NCBI GenBank assembly: GCA_947489085.1
Contig: CANLCJ010000026.1
Span: 1-60,612, forward strand
Source of the DNA: an uncultured Flavobacteriaceae bacterium
GTDB taxonomy: Bacteria; Bacteroidota; Bacteroidia; Flavobacteriales; Flavobacteriaceae
Reading direction: 5' to 3'
Length of the DNA stretch: 60,612 nucleotides
How positions within the stretch are numbered: the first letter of the stretch is position 1; each line of letters begins with the position of its first letter. Both the position numbers and the translations under genes were made by a program. Under the pieces are notes generated by a model. It saw only the letters and a list, made by a program, of their open reading frames with translations, was not told where the DNA came from and ran no database searches. Positions 18,149 through 26,953 of the stretch are shown here, piece after piece.

Positions 18149-20689
18149 TTAGTTATTATTTAAGTTAAGATAGTTATTTAAGTTTTTGTGTATTTGCAGT
18201 ATCCTATAGTTAACTGAGGTGATTGCAAAGTAAGGTTTTGTGATTTTTTTTACGTCTTTATCTAACAGTATTTGCTCGAACGTTTTGGCGACTTGTAAAT
18301 TTTCGAAACCGTGTATTACTACAAACGATGTGTCTTTATCGTAAACATCTACCGAGGTTTTTAGTTTGTAATACCTTACATGTTTTAAAACCTCATCTAA
18401 ATCCTTTACATAAGCATTTATGGCTTCTTTATTGTTTTTTTCAAATTTAAAAATAACCTTGGAATCATTGGTAATACTGTCGCTAACAAATTCGCTGCTT
18501 TCAATCTTGCTTAAAACATTGTTTTGTAGGCTTTGTGCTTGTTGGCCTTCTTCTGTATTGGCATAGGTTACTGCTACGTAACTTAAGGCTTCTTTGTAAG
18601 CATCGAAACCGTAAAGACGCCCTTTTGCTGTAGCTTTTAAAAGCTCAAATTTAGGTACTATTGGCTCTCCATCCAGCGCCTTAATGTATTCTTCACTTTT
18701 AGTGATAACAGCTTCATAATTTTGCGCCTTATGCTGTGCATATAGACTTTCGTATAGGGCTAGAGGACTATTTTCGTCTTTTAACTTTACCGCATCTGGA
18801 TTTATTAAAATGGAGGCATATCTACTTTCTGGATAATTGGCTATAATGTCTTCTTTTGCTATTGAAGCTTCATCGTTATTACCTAATAGCTCATAAATTT
18901 TGTACAAGTTGTATTTTGATGGTAATATTAAACGTTCTTCTGGATTGCTTTCTAAAAGCTCTTGAAATTTACTTTTAGATAAACCGTATTCTTTAAATTT
19001 CTCTTTATAAATAAGTCCTAACTGGTAGTAGGCGTAATTGCGCTCTTTTGCTATACTGTCTATAACTTTAGGTTCTGTTGGTATTTGGGAAATGTAAAAT
19101 TGGGCATCGAAACGCTCACCATCTGTAGCATTACTTGTTGCGTTTGCTACTGCACCGATATTTCCTGCACTAGAAAATGTATTGTTAGACCATCTCCAGT
19201 TATCTTCTAAGGGTCTTTCTCCCCAAACTCTTAAAAATTCGTTTTTACCATAGGCTACTGTTGCCTGATTGTAGAAATAAAACGTATTTGCACCTTCTAA
19301 CGCTGCTGCTCTACTACCTACTGCATTGTTTGCAGCTAAACCTGTATTTCGCTTTAAGGCTTCTTGCTTTCTTTGTTCTGCTTCCGCCTTTTCTTTAAGC
19401 TTAGAGACATAGGTTTCGAAATACGATAGCTTTTCTGCGTCGGATAGGTTAATTAAATTTAATATGCTATCATCTACTTTTGCAATAGCTTCATATTTAA
19501 TAACGTCTTCTAAATTGTCGCGCTTTCTTTTAATTACACGGTAAGGCTTCGAATTCAATTTTAAAACGCCTAAAGTACTATCGTAGTAAGCGCCAGCTCT
19601 GGCATATAATTTTTCGTCGAAAGTTATGTCTCCAATGGTTTCGTAATTTTTGGACTTTAGCTTTTGATCTCTAGATGCTGTTCGTAAAGATTTATTGAAG
19701 TAACTAACAGCTAGATCTTCTGATCCGTTTCTTAAATGATGTACACCTATTTGGTGGTATATTTTATCTAAATAAGGTCTGTTTTCTCTCACTGTTTCTA
19801 AATCGTCTAGAAACTCTGCTAATTCTAGCTTATCTCCGTTTTCGTAATCGAAATTTTTAATTTTTTCTAAATGTGCACTTATTAAGTATATACGCGGTGT
19901 TCTTCTATTAAGATCTATTACTTTATCGAAAGCTCTGTTAGCGCTATCTTTTAGGCCTAATTTATTGTAGAGTTGCCCTTGTATAAATCTGTAACGCCCT
20001 CGCTCGTCTTGATTTTTTGTTGCGTTGGCAGCGATTTCAAGTTGCGTTGCCGCGGTGTCTATAGATTTAATATTTATATAAGCCTGTGCAAGTATAGATG
20101 TAGCATCTGCAAGGTCTTGCCCTTTTAAATCTTCTTGTCTTAGTAAACGTTTTAAATTCTCAATTGCTAAATCGTCGTTATCTAAACGTATGTTAGTTTT
20201 CTCTCTCCAAACTTTTGCTTGGTTTATTTTATCGCTCGCAGGATATTTGTAAAGAATGTAGTTAAAGGCTTCTAAGGCTGGCACAAAGCGTTGATCAAAG
20301 TATCTTGCCTTTCCCAAAAGTAGGTAGGCCTCATCTATTTGTGGGTTATATTCTTTCCCTTCAATATTCATACTGTGCTTTTGTATGGCCTTAGCTGCTT
20401 TTTCTTCTGCTCTTGTAAAATTTTCGTTTCTGGTTTGCCCTGGCAAAATTATATCTTCTGAAATTTGCAAACGTTCTACAGGTAGAATCTCCCAATAATC
20501 GTCTTGATAACTGCCATTTAATGTGGTTTTGCCATCTTCTAAAGCTAAATACCCATTGTAAAGCGCATTAAACTCTGCTGTTACTGCATGAAAATTTCGG
20601 CTAACGAATTTATTTTTTTTGCGAGAACAACTGCTTATGGCAAAAATGGCAACTATTATAACGAATAGCGGTTTAAAATGTGTTTTCAA
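18149..20689 (-). CDS. sprE: SprE/PorW-type TPR lipoprotein (gliding and type IX secretion)
   Basis: The 846-residue protein has a lipobox (AISSC, Cys about residue 21) and then FVSRNFHAVTAEFNALYNGY, the start typical of SprE of Flavobacterium and PorW of Porphyromonas. TPR and related helical repeats follow over most of the length. These lipoproteins are needed for type IX secretion and gliding and link outer-membrane components to the motor. A large Asn/Ala-rich segment lies around residues 440-530. It heads the minus-strand run that continues into the bactofilin and ATP synthase genes. No other gld, spr or por gene is in the window. Confidence 0.85.
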   Translation of the reverse strand: MKTHFKPLFVIIVAIFAISSCSRKKNKFVSRNFHAVTAEFNALYNGYLALEDGKTTLNGSYQDDYWEILPVERLQISEDIILPGQTRNENFTRAEEKAAKAIQKHSMNIEGKEYNPQIDEAYLLLGKARYFDQRFVPALEAFNYILYKYPASDKINQAKVWREKTNIRLDNDDLAIENLKRLLRQEDLKGQDLADATSILAQAYINIKSIDTAATQLEIAANATKNQDERGRYRFIQGQLYNKLGLKDSANRAFDKVIDLNRRTPRIYLISAHLEKIKNFDYENGDKLELAEFLDDLETVRENRPYLDKIYHQIGVHHLRNGSEDLAVSYFNKSLRTASRDQKLKSKNYETIGDITFDEKLYARAGAYYDSTLGVLKLNSKPYRVIKRKRDNLEDVIKYEAIAKVDDSILNLINLSDAEKLSYFETYVSKLKEKAEAEQRKQEALKRNTGLAANNAVGSRAAALEGANTFYFYNQATVAYGKNEFLRVWGERPLEDNWRWSNNTFSSAGNIGAVANATSNATDGERFDAQFYISQIPTEPKVIDSIAKERNYAYYQLGLIYKEKFKEYGLSKSKFQELLESNPEERLILPSKYNLYKIYELLGNNDEASIAKEDIIANYPESRYASILINPDAVKLKDENSPLALYESLYAQHKAQNYEAVITKSEEYIKALDGEPIVPKFELLKATAKGRLYGFDAYKEALSYVAVTYANTEEGQQAQSLQNNVLSKIESSEFVSDSITNDSKVIFKFEKNNKEAINAYVKDLDEVLKHVRYYKLKTSVDVYDKDTSFVVIHGFENLQVAKTFEQILLDKDVKKITKPYFAITSVNYRILQIHKNLNNYLNLNNN

Positions 20690-20988
20690 TACCTTATTTA
20701 TTAGTACTTTAAATAACTACAAAGTGCTGCATATATTATGCAGAAGGGTAAAAATAAGCATCTTTTTCGATTAACCTATAATATGCTATAAATTTTGAAA
20801 CTCGTTCGGGCTTTTAGACCTTGTTTACACTTTTAATTTTAATAAATTAAAATCTGCTGAAAAAGCAAAATACCCTATAGAAAATCACCAAAAGCATAAA
20901 TCTTATGTATTGTTTAAAAGTATGCTGAAGCAAAGCTATTGTTTACGGTCTCTATTATTTATTTTTATTGATAAATAAAACCGATACA

Positions 20989-21591
20989 ATGAAGAATTAT
21001 TTTAAAAAAGCAGGGGTATTACTTATAGGTTTGCTCTTATTTAACTGTGCTTCTGAATCTCTAAACGACGAAACGACTCAAACTACAATTAGTGCGTTTT
21101 CCGAGCAGTATAATTATTATGGGGAAATGATTTCTATAGATTATGATAGTGATGGGCAGTATATGAAAAAAAACCTTCCTTTGGAAGTCATAGAAGCTAT
21201 AGAAACGGGGATTTTTACAAATGGCTCTGGTGAGAGGGATTGGTATTTGTTTAATAATAAGCAAGATTTAGATGCTTGGAATGCCAACCAAACTGTTGTA
21301 CAAAAAGCCTCTACAGAAAGTTTTACACTATATACTGGCTTTAATCAAACAGGAAATTTAATCTATCAACCTAGAATATCTCAAAATTCGTTTAAATATC
21401 CGCCTGCTCATGTAAGAAGCAGAGCAAAGTCTTACATTTGGGGGTTTCGTGCATCTAAAGTAACAATGGCTTATGGCACGAATGGTACTAGAACAAAGAG
21501 AACCTATAATAATGAATCTTCGACAGGTAACTTAAGGCAACATGTTAGTAATGCAGATTTTGATTACCTCTGGAGGGTTAGATGGAATTAA
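20989..21591 (+). CDS. Lipoprotein of unknown function, possibly crystallin-like fold
   Basis: ATG at 20989 starts MKNYFKKAGVLLIGLLLFNC, a lipoprotein signal with Cys at residue 20; an upstream in-frame TTG adds only seven residues and is not used. The mature protein, about 180 residues, has a segment FTLYTGFNQTGNLIYQP followed by a second strand-rich half (ASKVTMAYGTNGTRTKRTYN) that recalls the pattern of beta/gamma-crystallin motifs, but the match is loose. It stands alone, with 278 bp before and 187 bp after it. Likely accessory; function unknown. Confidence 0.6.
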   Translation: MKNYFKKAGVLLIGLLLFNCASESLNDETTQTTISAFSEQYNYYGEMISIDYDSDGQYMKKNLPLEVIEAIETGIFTNGSGERDWYLFNNKQDLDAWNANQTVVQKASTESFTLYTGFNQTGNLIYQPRISQNSFKYPPAHVRSRAKSYIWGFRASKVTMAYGTNGTRTKRTYNNESSTGNLRQHVSNADFDYLWRVRWN

Positions 21592-21778
21592 GTTTAGCTA
21601 AAAACAACGAATAATAAATACTGTCTGTCAATCAACATCTTATAAAAGCACGAATTAAACTAAGTGATGTATAAATAGCTTATTATGTACAATAAGAAAA
21701 AGACTAAAATTGAATAGAAAGGAAGATTTTTACAGCGCATTGAAAAAAGCTTAAATCATCACTTCTAAGTTAAAAACG

Positions 21779-22450
21779 CTACGTTATTTTCAAATGATGA
21801 TACTTTAAGTATGTTTTGTGTTTTGAAAACATTGCAAAACTCATACAGTAAATCGCAATAAAAAAGAGCAGCCATAATAGCGTCATCCATTCTGGAACAT
21901 GTAATGAACTTTTATATGCATTTTCTATAAGTATCATTGTAAAATTATAAAACGGCACACATACGAAATGCCTCTTATAGCAGTAGCTGTACGCTGTCTT
22001 TGATGTTTTAATCTTAATATAGAAAAAATGATATAAGAATGTTACTGCAGAAATGGCGCAAATAACACTATAAACCTCAAGAACATTATTGATAAGTAGT
22101 GATTTAATTGCGAAAAAAGGGCTAACAATATACATGCCTACAAATAGCGTAAGCCCCAGTAAGAGAGCCTTCAACATTGAAGCATTAATTAGTTTAGTAC
22201 ATTTTTGCATTACTATTTTGGGGTTTGCATTTAAAACTCCAAACCAAAAACTAGAAGTGCTTGCAAAAGAAGCTTCCCATACTTTTTGGACATCTTGAAA
22301 TACAGTGTCAAAATTTAAATTTCCTATTACCATACGCTCCTCTACATCTGTTAATATATGGTCTAACACTTCGTATTTAAAATCTACATATGTTATGCCA
22401 TTTGCCAACACAAAACACTCTACAGCTTCTATTTCTTTACTACTTAACAT
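21779..22450 (-). CDS. Membrane protein paired with the PadR regulator
   Basis: The 223-residue protein has a soluble N-terminal helical part (about 1-85, with YVDFKYEVLDHILTDVEERM, an HTH-like or DUF1700-like pattern) and four membrane helices (about 93-113, 123-143, 160-180 and 188-208). It follows the PadR gene by 48 bp. In Bacteroidota, small PadR regulators are often paired with such a membrane protein. Its task, perhaps membrane stress sensing or transport, is not known. Confidence 0.6.
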   Translation of the reverse strand: MLSSKEIEAVECFVLANGITYVDFKYEVLDHILTDVEERMVIGNLNFDTVFQDVQKVWEASFASTSSFWFGVLNANPKIVMQKCTKLINASMLKALLLGLTLFVGMYIVSPFFAIKSLLINNVLEVYSVICAISAVTFLYHFFYIKIKTSKTAYSYCYKRHFVCVPFYNFTMILIENAYKSSLHVPEWMTLLWLLFFIAIYCMSFAMFSKHKTYLKYHHLKIT

Positions 22451-22498
22451 ACTAAAATTAGCTTTTAAATTTCATACTTTCTTCTATCAATAAACGTT

Positions 22499-22837
22499 TC
22501 ATTCTAGCCCAAATTTAGGATACAAAAAAGCTTTCATGGTTTCCATATAGCTTTTTAATGCTTCAAGTTTATCGTCTGCTTCTTTAGCGCCTTGCTCGGT
22601 TAACTTGTAATATTTTCGAGTTCTGTTACTTACTTTAACAAACTCCACCTCAAGAAAGCCTTCTGCCTCTAATTTATGTAAAGAGGGATATAGCGCCCCC
22701 TCTGTAATTTGAAGTTCTCCAGCTGTTATTGCTTTTACTTTTTGTGTGATTTCGTAACCATACATTTTATCGTACTCGCTTAAAAGCTTTAAAATAATTG
22801 TAGTTAAACTCCCTTTATATAGTTTTGATGATTTCAT
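22499..22837 (-). CDS. PadR-family transcriptional regulator
   Basis: The ATG at 22837 is chosen over a TTG three codons upstream because KSSKLYKGSLTTIILKLLSE is the standard start of the family. The 112-residue protein has the PadR winged helix (about 5-80, EYDKMYGYEITQKVKAITAG and TEGALYPSLHKLEAEGFLEV, wing NRTRKYYKLTEQG) and a short C-terminal dimer helix. It is likely a repressor of its own two-gene operon: a 36-bp nested palindrome lies just upstream over the -7 motif. The effector is unknown. Confidence 0.9.
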   Translation of the reverse strand: MKSSKLYKGSLTTIILKLLSEYDKMYGYEITQKVKAITAGELQITEGALYPSLHKLEAEGFLEVEFVKVSNRTRKYYKLTEQGAKEADDKLEALKSYMETMKAFLYPKFGLE

Positions 22838-22843
22838 ACAAAG

Positions 22844-22851
22844 CAAATATA
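22844..22851 (-). promoter_or_regulatory. -7 element of the padR promoter (TATATTTG)
   Basis: On the minus strand TATATTTG matches TAnnTTTG, 6 bases before the padR ATG at 22837, giving a nearly leaderless transcript. It overlaps the left arm of the palindromic operator. Confidence 0.45.
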
Positions 22852-22884
22852 CATAAATTTGTTATGCATAATAAACTTATGTAT
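22849..22884. promoter_or_regulatory. Nested palindrome, probable PadR operator
   Basis: Two perfect palindromes share one centre. The inner is TTATGCATAA (22862-22871); the outer arms are ATACATAA (22849-22856) and TTATGTAT (22877-22884). ACAT...ATGT arms are what PadR-type winged helices usually bind. The site overlaps the padR -7 motif and lies 43 bases ahead of the -7 motif of the divergent reductase gene. Confidence 0.65.
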
Positions 22885-22926
22885 TAATTTTACAGTAAAT
22901 AGGTAGTTAAAATGTCAGGGCTTCAT

Positions 22927-22934
22927 TATTTTTG
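22927..22934 (+). promoter_or_regulatory. -7 element before the PaaE-like reductase (TATTTTTG)
   Basis: TATTTTTG fits TAnnTTTG and lies 14 bases before the ATG at 22949. No clear -33 was found. Confidence 0.35.
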
Positions 22935-22948
22935 AAAAAAAATTTATC

Positions 22949-24010
22949 ATGTCTGGATTTCACAACCTCTCAGTAAAAACAATCACTAAAGAAACGGATA
23001 CCTCGGTAAGCATTAGCTTTAATGTTCCAGAAAAACTTAAGGAAGAATTTCGCTTTAGTGCAGGGCAATACATAACACTTAAAGCAAAAATTAATGACGT
23101 TGACGTTAGACGTGATTATTCTCTTTGTGTATCTCCGAATAGTGGCGATTTAAAAGTAGCCGTAAAAGAGGTAAAAGATGGTACATTTTCTTCATACGCT
23201 AATAACACCTTAAAAGTTGGAGATACTTTAGAGGTTGGTACTCCTAAAGGACGTTTTACTTTTACACCCAACGATAAAAAGACCAAGCATATCGCTGCTT
23301 TTGCTGCTGGAAGCGGTATAACACCAATGTTAAGCATTATAAAATGTGCTTTAGAAGAGGAAAAAGAAAGTAATGCAATTTTAGTTTATGGTAACAAGTC
23401 TACGAAAGAGACTATGTTTTTAAATGAACTTTTAGACTTACAGAATGCTTACAAAGAGCGGTTTTCAATCCAATTTGTATTTAGCCAAACCGATGAGGAT
23501 GATGCTATTTTTGGGCGTATTGAAAAAAGCACTGTAAATTACGTGCTTAAAAATAAGCACAAAGATATCGATGTAGATGCTTTCTATGTTTGTGGACCAG
23601 AAGCCATGATACACACGGTAAAAGATGTGCTTACAGAGCATAATATTGATGAAAACCGTATTCATTTCGAATTGTTTAAGGCTGCAAAACAGAGTGAACT
23701 TACAAAAACTGAAGACACCGTAAAAAAAGGAAATACTGCCATTACTGTTGTTGTTGACGATGAGGAAACTACTTTTGAAATGTCTGCCAAACAAACCATT
23801 TTAGAGGCTGCTTTAGATAAGGATTTAGATGCACCATATTCTTGCCAAGGCGGTATTTGCAGCAGTTGTATTGCTCGTGTAAAGGAAGGTGAAGTTACAA
23901 TGCGTATGAATAGCATTTTAACTGAGAGCGAAATTGCCGAAGGGTTGACACTTACTTGCCAAGCTCATCCTGTATCTGCTAAGGTTATAGTAGATTACGA
24001 TGATGTTTAA
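22949..24010 (+). CDS. PaaE-like FAD/2Fe-2S oxidoreductase
   Basis: The 353-residue enzyme has a flavin domain (RRDYSLCVSP, 54-63, the RxYS motif), an NAD(P)H domain (GSGITPMLSII, 121-131; CGPEAM, 215-220) and a C-terminal plant-type [2Fe-2S] ferredoxin domain with Cys299, 304, 307 and 337. It passes electrons from NAD(P)H to an oxygenase or other partner. The layout is that of PaaE of phenylacetyl-CoA epoxidase, but no paaABCD genes lie near, so the partner may differ. It reads away from padR and converges on the GT9 gene, 14 bp apart. Confidence 0.85.
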   Translation: MSGFHNLSVKTITKETDTSVSISFNVPEKLKEEFRFSAGQYITLKAKINDVDVRRDYSLCVSPNSGDLKVAVKEVKDGTFSSYANNTLKVGDTLEVGTPKGRFTFTPNDKKTKHIAAFAAGSGITPMLSIIKCALEEEKESNAILVYGNKSTKETMFLNELLDLQNAYKERFSIQFVFSQTDEDDAIFGRIEKSTVNYVLKNKHKDIDVDAFYVCGPEAMIHTVKDVLTEHNIDENRIHFELFKAAKQSELTKTEDTVKKGNTAITVVVDDEETTFEMSAKQTILEAALDKDLDAPYSCQGGICSSCIARVKEGEVTMRMNSILTESEIAEGLTLTCQAHPVSAKVIVDYDDV

Positions 24011-24024
24011 ATACGACCTAAAAG

Positions 24025-25050
24025 TTATAGAAGCTCCTGTACTTTTTTTATGACAGTTTCTGGCAATATGCTTCCAGAGGCTTCTTCGTAGCCCTCTGGG
24101 TATTTATTTCCATATATAGAGGTTGGTATTTCTGGATATGCCTCTCTGCTAGCTAGCAACATGCTATTTTCTGGTTGTTGAAATGGTGCAAAACCAGCAT
24201 AGGGATGGGTTACTCCCCAAATTGTTAGTACTTTAATACCTAGCATAGCTGCTATATGGCTGTTACCAGAGTCCATAGCAATCATAAGTTGGAGGTGTGA
24301 TATGATATCCAGCTCTTCTTCTAAACTTAGTTTTCCTGCTGTACTAACTACATTGGGGTTTTTATGAGCTATAGCATCTAAAAGCGCTATCTCTTTTTTG
24401 CCTCCTCCAAATAGTATAATGGTATGTGTTTTAGAAAGTTCTAGAATAACTTTTTCCATAAGAGACAACGGATACATCTTGCCTTTATGTGCTGCAAAAG
24501 GAGCTATGCCAATACAGTTACCAAGTGGTTTACCCTCTAATAAAAGCTTGGTATTATCGGTTAAAATCGATGTTTTGGTAGTGTATGTTGTCTTTAAATT
24601 TACAGGATAGCCTAAGGCGTTAAACACGTCTGCATAACGCTGGTGTGTCGTCTTTAACTGCTTAAATAATTGCCCAGCTACTAACTGCTTTTTTTCCTGT
24701 CTGCCTTTATCTATTGCAGCTACTTGCGGCGCGTTTACCAGTGCTCTTAAAATTTTGCTTCTCAAAACGTTGTGCAAATCTGCAACAGCATCAAATTTAT
24801 AGTGCTTGTTCAAATGCTTTGCTAACTTGTAAAGGCCTGAGATCCCCTTATGTGCTGCCTTAACATCTGCAACAAAAACAGCAGTGTTTTTAAGGTCTCT
24901 AAAAAAGGGTTTAAAAAATGCTCTGGTTAAAACCGTAATTTCTAGTTCTGGATATTGTTGTAATAGCGCCCGTAACACGGGGATACACATGGCTACATCT
25001 CCCATTGCTGAGAGCCGAATAACTAAAATATGCATTTTTGGTGTTGCCAT
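24025..25050 (-). CDS. Glycosyltransferase family 9 (heptosyltransferase-like)
   Basis: The protein begins MHILVIRLSAMGDVAMCIPVL, the GT9 start with the conserved G-D for acceptor and donor binding; ATG 25050 is used, though 25035 fits the family start equally well. The C-terminal half has the donor site (GIAPFAAHKGKMYPLSLMEK, IAMDSGNSHIAAMLG, WGVTHPYAGFAP). GT9 enzymes add heptose or related sugars to LPS core. The gene follows a DUF4254 gene by 40 bp, a pairing usual in Bacteroidota, and is separate from the large polysaccharide locus. Confidence 0.88.
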   Translation of the reverse strand: MATPKMHILVIRLSAMGDVAMCIPVLRALLQQYPELEITVLTRAFFKPFFRDLKNTAVFVADVKAAHKGISGLYKLAKHLNKHYKFDAVADLHNVLRSKILRALVNAPQVAAIDKGRQEKKQLVAGQLFKQLKTTHQRYADVFNALGYPVNLKTTYTTKTSILTDNTKLLLEGKPLGNCIGIAPFAAHKGKMYPLSLMEKVILELSKTHTIILFGGGKKEIALLDAIAHKNPNVVSTAGKLSLEEELDIISHLQLMIAMDSGNSHIAAMLGIKVLTIWGVTHPYAGFAPFQQPENSMLLASREAYPEIPTSIYGNKYPEGYEEASGSILPETVIKKVQELL

Positions 25051-25092
25051 CAACTAGATTGTAATACAATAATGTAACACCTCATCGAAACT

Positions 25093-25698
25093 CTACTTTA
25101 AAGAACGTAGTACCGGGTTTAGCTCATCGTCGTTATACATCTTCATTTGCTTGTAGACTTTCATATATTTATCACCAGATTCTATGTCTGCTAAAAGTGT
25201 GTCTATAGCTGTAGATAAATCTACGCGTTGCTCTAATAGGATATCTAATTTAGTATTACAAGATAGCTTGTGTGCCTCGGAGGCATCTTTACGTGTAGCT
25301 TCCTCATTCATATGGTAAATTTTCAAAGCTAAAATAGATAATCGGTCTACGCCCCAAGCAGGGCTTTCTGTGTTTATAGTAGCATCTGGCTTAGGTGTAA
25401 TGTCTTTATAGGTTTCTAAAAAATAGCTGTCAATATACTCTACCATATCTGTGCGATCTTGGTTAGAAGCGTCTATTTTTCGTTTTAGTTTAAGTGCTGC
25501 TACAGGGTCTATTTGCGGATCGCGAATAATATCTTCGTAATGCCATTGCACCGTATCTATCCAACATTTTCTGTACAACAAGTGCTCTATTAAATCGCTC
25601 TTAGAATACGGGTTTTCAAAAGATTGTTCTACTGTATTTATTATATGGTATTTTTTTATTACTTCTTGAAAAATTCTATTTGCTATTGTGGTAAACAT
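25093..25698 (-). CDS. DUF4254 protein
   Basis: The 201-residue protein is soluble and helical, with WHYEDIIRDPQIDPVAALKL and DRLSILALKIYHMNEEATRK, the conserved parts of DUF4254. The family occurs next to GT9 genes across Bacteroidota, here 40 bp upstream of one, which suggests a part in LPS core synthesis, but no biochemical role is known to me. A -7 type motif lies 20 bases before the start. Confidence 0.75.
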   Translation of the reverse strand: MFTTIANRIFQEVIKKYHIINTVEQSFENPYSKSDLIEHLLYRKCWIDTVQWHYEDIIRDPQIDPVAALKLKRKIDASNQDRTDMVEYIDSYFLETYKDITPKPDATINTESPAWGVDRLSILALKIYHMNEEATRKDASEAHKLSCNTKLDILLEQRVDLSTAIDTLLADIESGDKYMKVYKQMKMYNDDELNPVLRSLK

Positions 25699-25717
25699 GT
25701 TAGATTGTTTTGTGGTA

Positions 25718-25725
25718 CAAATATA
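25718..25725 (-). promoter_or_regulatory. -7 element before the DUF4254-GT9 pair (TATATTTG)
   Basis: On the minus strand TATATTTG matches TAnnTTTG, 19 bases before the ATG at 25698, so the DUF4254-GT9 pair may have its own promoter. Confidence 0.4.
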
Positions 25726-25757
25726 GATTTTATTTAACTAATTTATAGTGCCTGCTA

Positions 25758-26681
25758 TTAAAGCAACACTATTATAAAGGGTACAAAAAGAAAAATAGCC
25801 ATAATGCTTTCTTTAAGCCAAACCCGCGCTATAGTTTCTATGTAATTGGCAATAATTATAGATAGTGGCGCAAACATGAATACAAAAGCGGATCCGTTTT
25901 TTTTAAAATCTATACTGTTGATAATAATGGCAATAAATAGTACTGCTAGAGTAACATAATATGCTGGTCTAACTAATTTTTTTCTTTGGCCAATCCCTGC
26001 AAAGTAAAACCACGATGCCCACAAGCCAAAACACATTGTAAGTATAAGTACTATTATATATTTTGGGGTACCATAAGCTCCAAAATTAAAACCTATTTTA
26101 AAACCATTAAACATATGTTCAAAAAAATCATGATCTGCTACAAAGCTTACGCTATAAGTTATACTATATACTGTTAGGCTGCCAACGAGCACTATAAGCC
26201 AATGTCTTATCTTATTTTCTGGATGCAAATACACCGCCAAAAGTAGTACCAGAAAAAAAAGAATGCTCCAAGCATAAAAAAGAGAAGCTAATGTTATGCA
26301 TAACGAGGCATCAAACAATTTGTTTTTCACCTTAACATTGGATCTTAAACTTATAATTCGCCTTAGCCCCAATAATATTAAAACAGTTGCTATAATACTA
26401 TTAAGATGTAACGTTGTTTCAGGTACAAGTACAAAAAAACTGCTATACAGAGGCACTTCAAGGGTGGTTGTCTGGCTTAAATTATTTTTTCCTGTTATAA
26501 AATTTATAAGTAATAACGAAAAAAAACAGAGCGCAAAACAGAGCAATACAAATGGTACATTGTTATTAGTCGCAACACTATTATGCCCTTTTAAAAAAGC
26601 GCATAGGCAGGCAAAAGCAATAATTAAGAACCCAATAACTAAATTAGTTGGCTTAGATTTACTAAAAATGCTTGTTATCAT
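25758..26681 (-). CDS. Polytopic membrane protein (DUF6427-like)
   Basis: ATG 26681 gives MITSIFSKSKPTNLVIGFLI, the expected family start; the longer frame from 26747 would overlap the divergent promoter. The 307-residue protein has about ten membrane helices with short loops. It lies upstream of DUF4254 and GT9 on the same strand and is divergent from the DUF6341-like gene, an arrangement I know from other Flavobacteriaceae. Function unknown; a sugar or lipid role is suggested by neighbours only. Confidence 0.65.
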   Translation of the reverse strand: MITSIFSKSKPTNLVIGFLIIAFACLCAFLKGHNSVATNNNVPFVLLCFALCFFSLLLINFITGKNNLSQTTTLEVPLYSSFFVLVPETTLHLNSIIATVLILLGLRRIISLRSNVKVKNKLFDASLCITLASLFYAWSILFFLVLLLAVYLHPENKIRHWLIVLVGSLTVYSITYSVSFVADHDFFEHMFNGFKIGFNFGAYGTPKYIIVLILTMCFGLWASWFYFAGIGQRKKLVRPAYYVTLAVLFIAIIINSIDFKKNGSAFVFMFAPLSIIIANYIETIARVWLKESIMAIFLFVPFIIVLL

Positions 26682-26693
26682 TAACTGTTTTTG

Positions 26694-26701
26694 TATTTTT
26701 G
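26694..26701 (+). promoter_or_regulatory. -7 element (TATTTTTG)
   Basis: TATTTTTG fits TAnnTTTG and lies 19 bases before the ATG at 26721, within the 39-bp gap between two divergent genes. Confidence 0.4.
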
Positions 26702-26720
26702 CTTTGTAAATATAACAATC

Positions 26721-26948
26721 ATGAAAGACATCTTTTACGCCATACAAGATTTATTTGTAAATGTACTTTTTGCGCCATTCGACGCTATTAGAGAATTAGA
26801 ATTAGAAAACTGGTGGTTAGCTAATACAGCTTCTTGGATTTTTATTATTATTGGCATTGTTGCCATGGTATATTGGATGAAGCAACTTCAAATTTTTAAG
26901 AATAACAACGAGGAAGACAAAAGTATTTCGTCTCACTCGTTCTTATAA
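26721..26948 (+). CDS. Small membrane protein (DUF6341-like)
   Basis: ATG 26721 is preferred over an upstream in-frame start because a -7 motif ends at 26701. The 75-residue product has an amphipathic start (MKDIFYAIQDLFVNVLFAPF), the motif LELENWWLANTASW and one membrane helix (about 36-56), then a charged tail. Homologues sit beside DUF6427 and purD in Flavobacteriaceae. It converges on purD with 5 bp between. Function unknown. Confidence 0.7.
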   Translation: MKDIFYAIQDLFVNVLFAPFDAIRELELENWWLANTASWIFIIIGIVAMVYWMKQLQIFKNNNEEDKSISSHSFL

Positions 26949-26953
26949 TAATG

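Noticed and set aside
26682-26747. 22-codon N-terminal extension of the DUF6427-like protein
   Set aside because: It would overlap the divergent promoter and gene; MITSIFSKSK is the family-like start.
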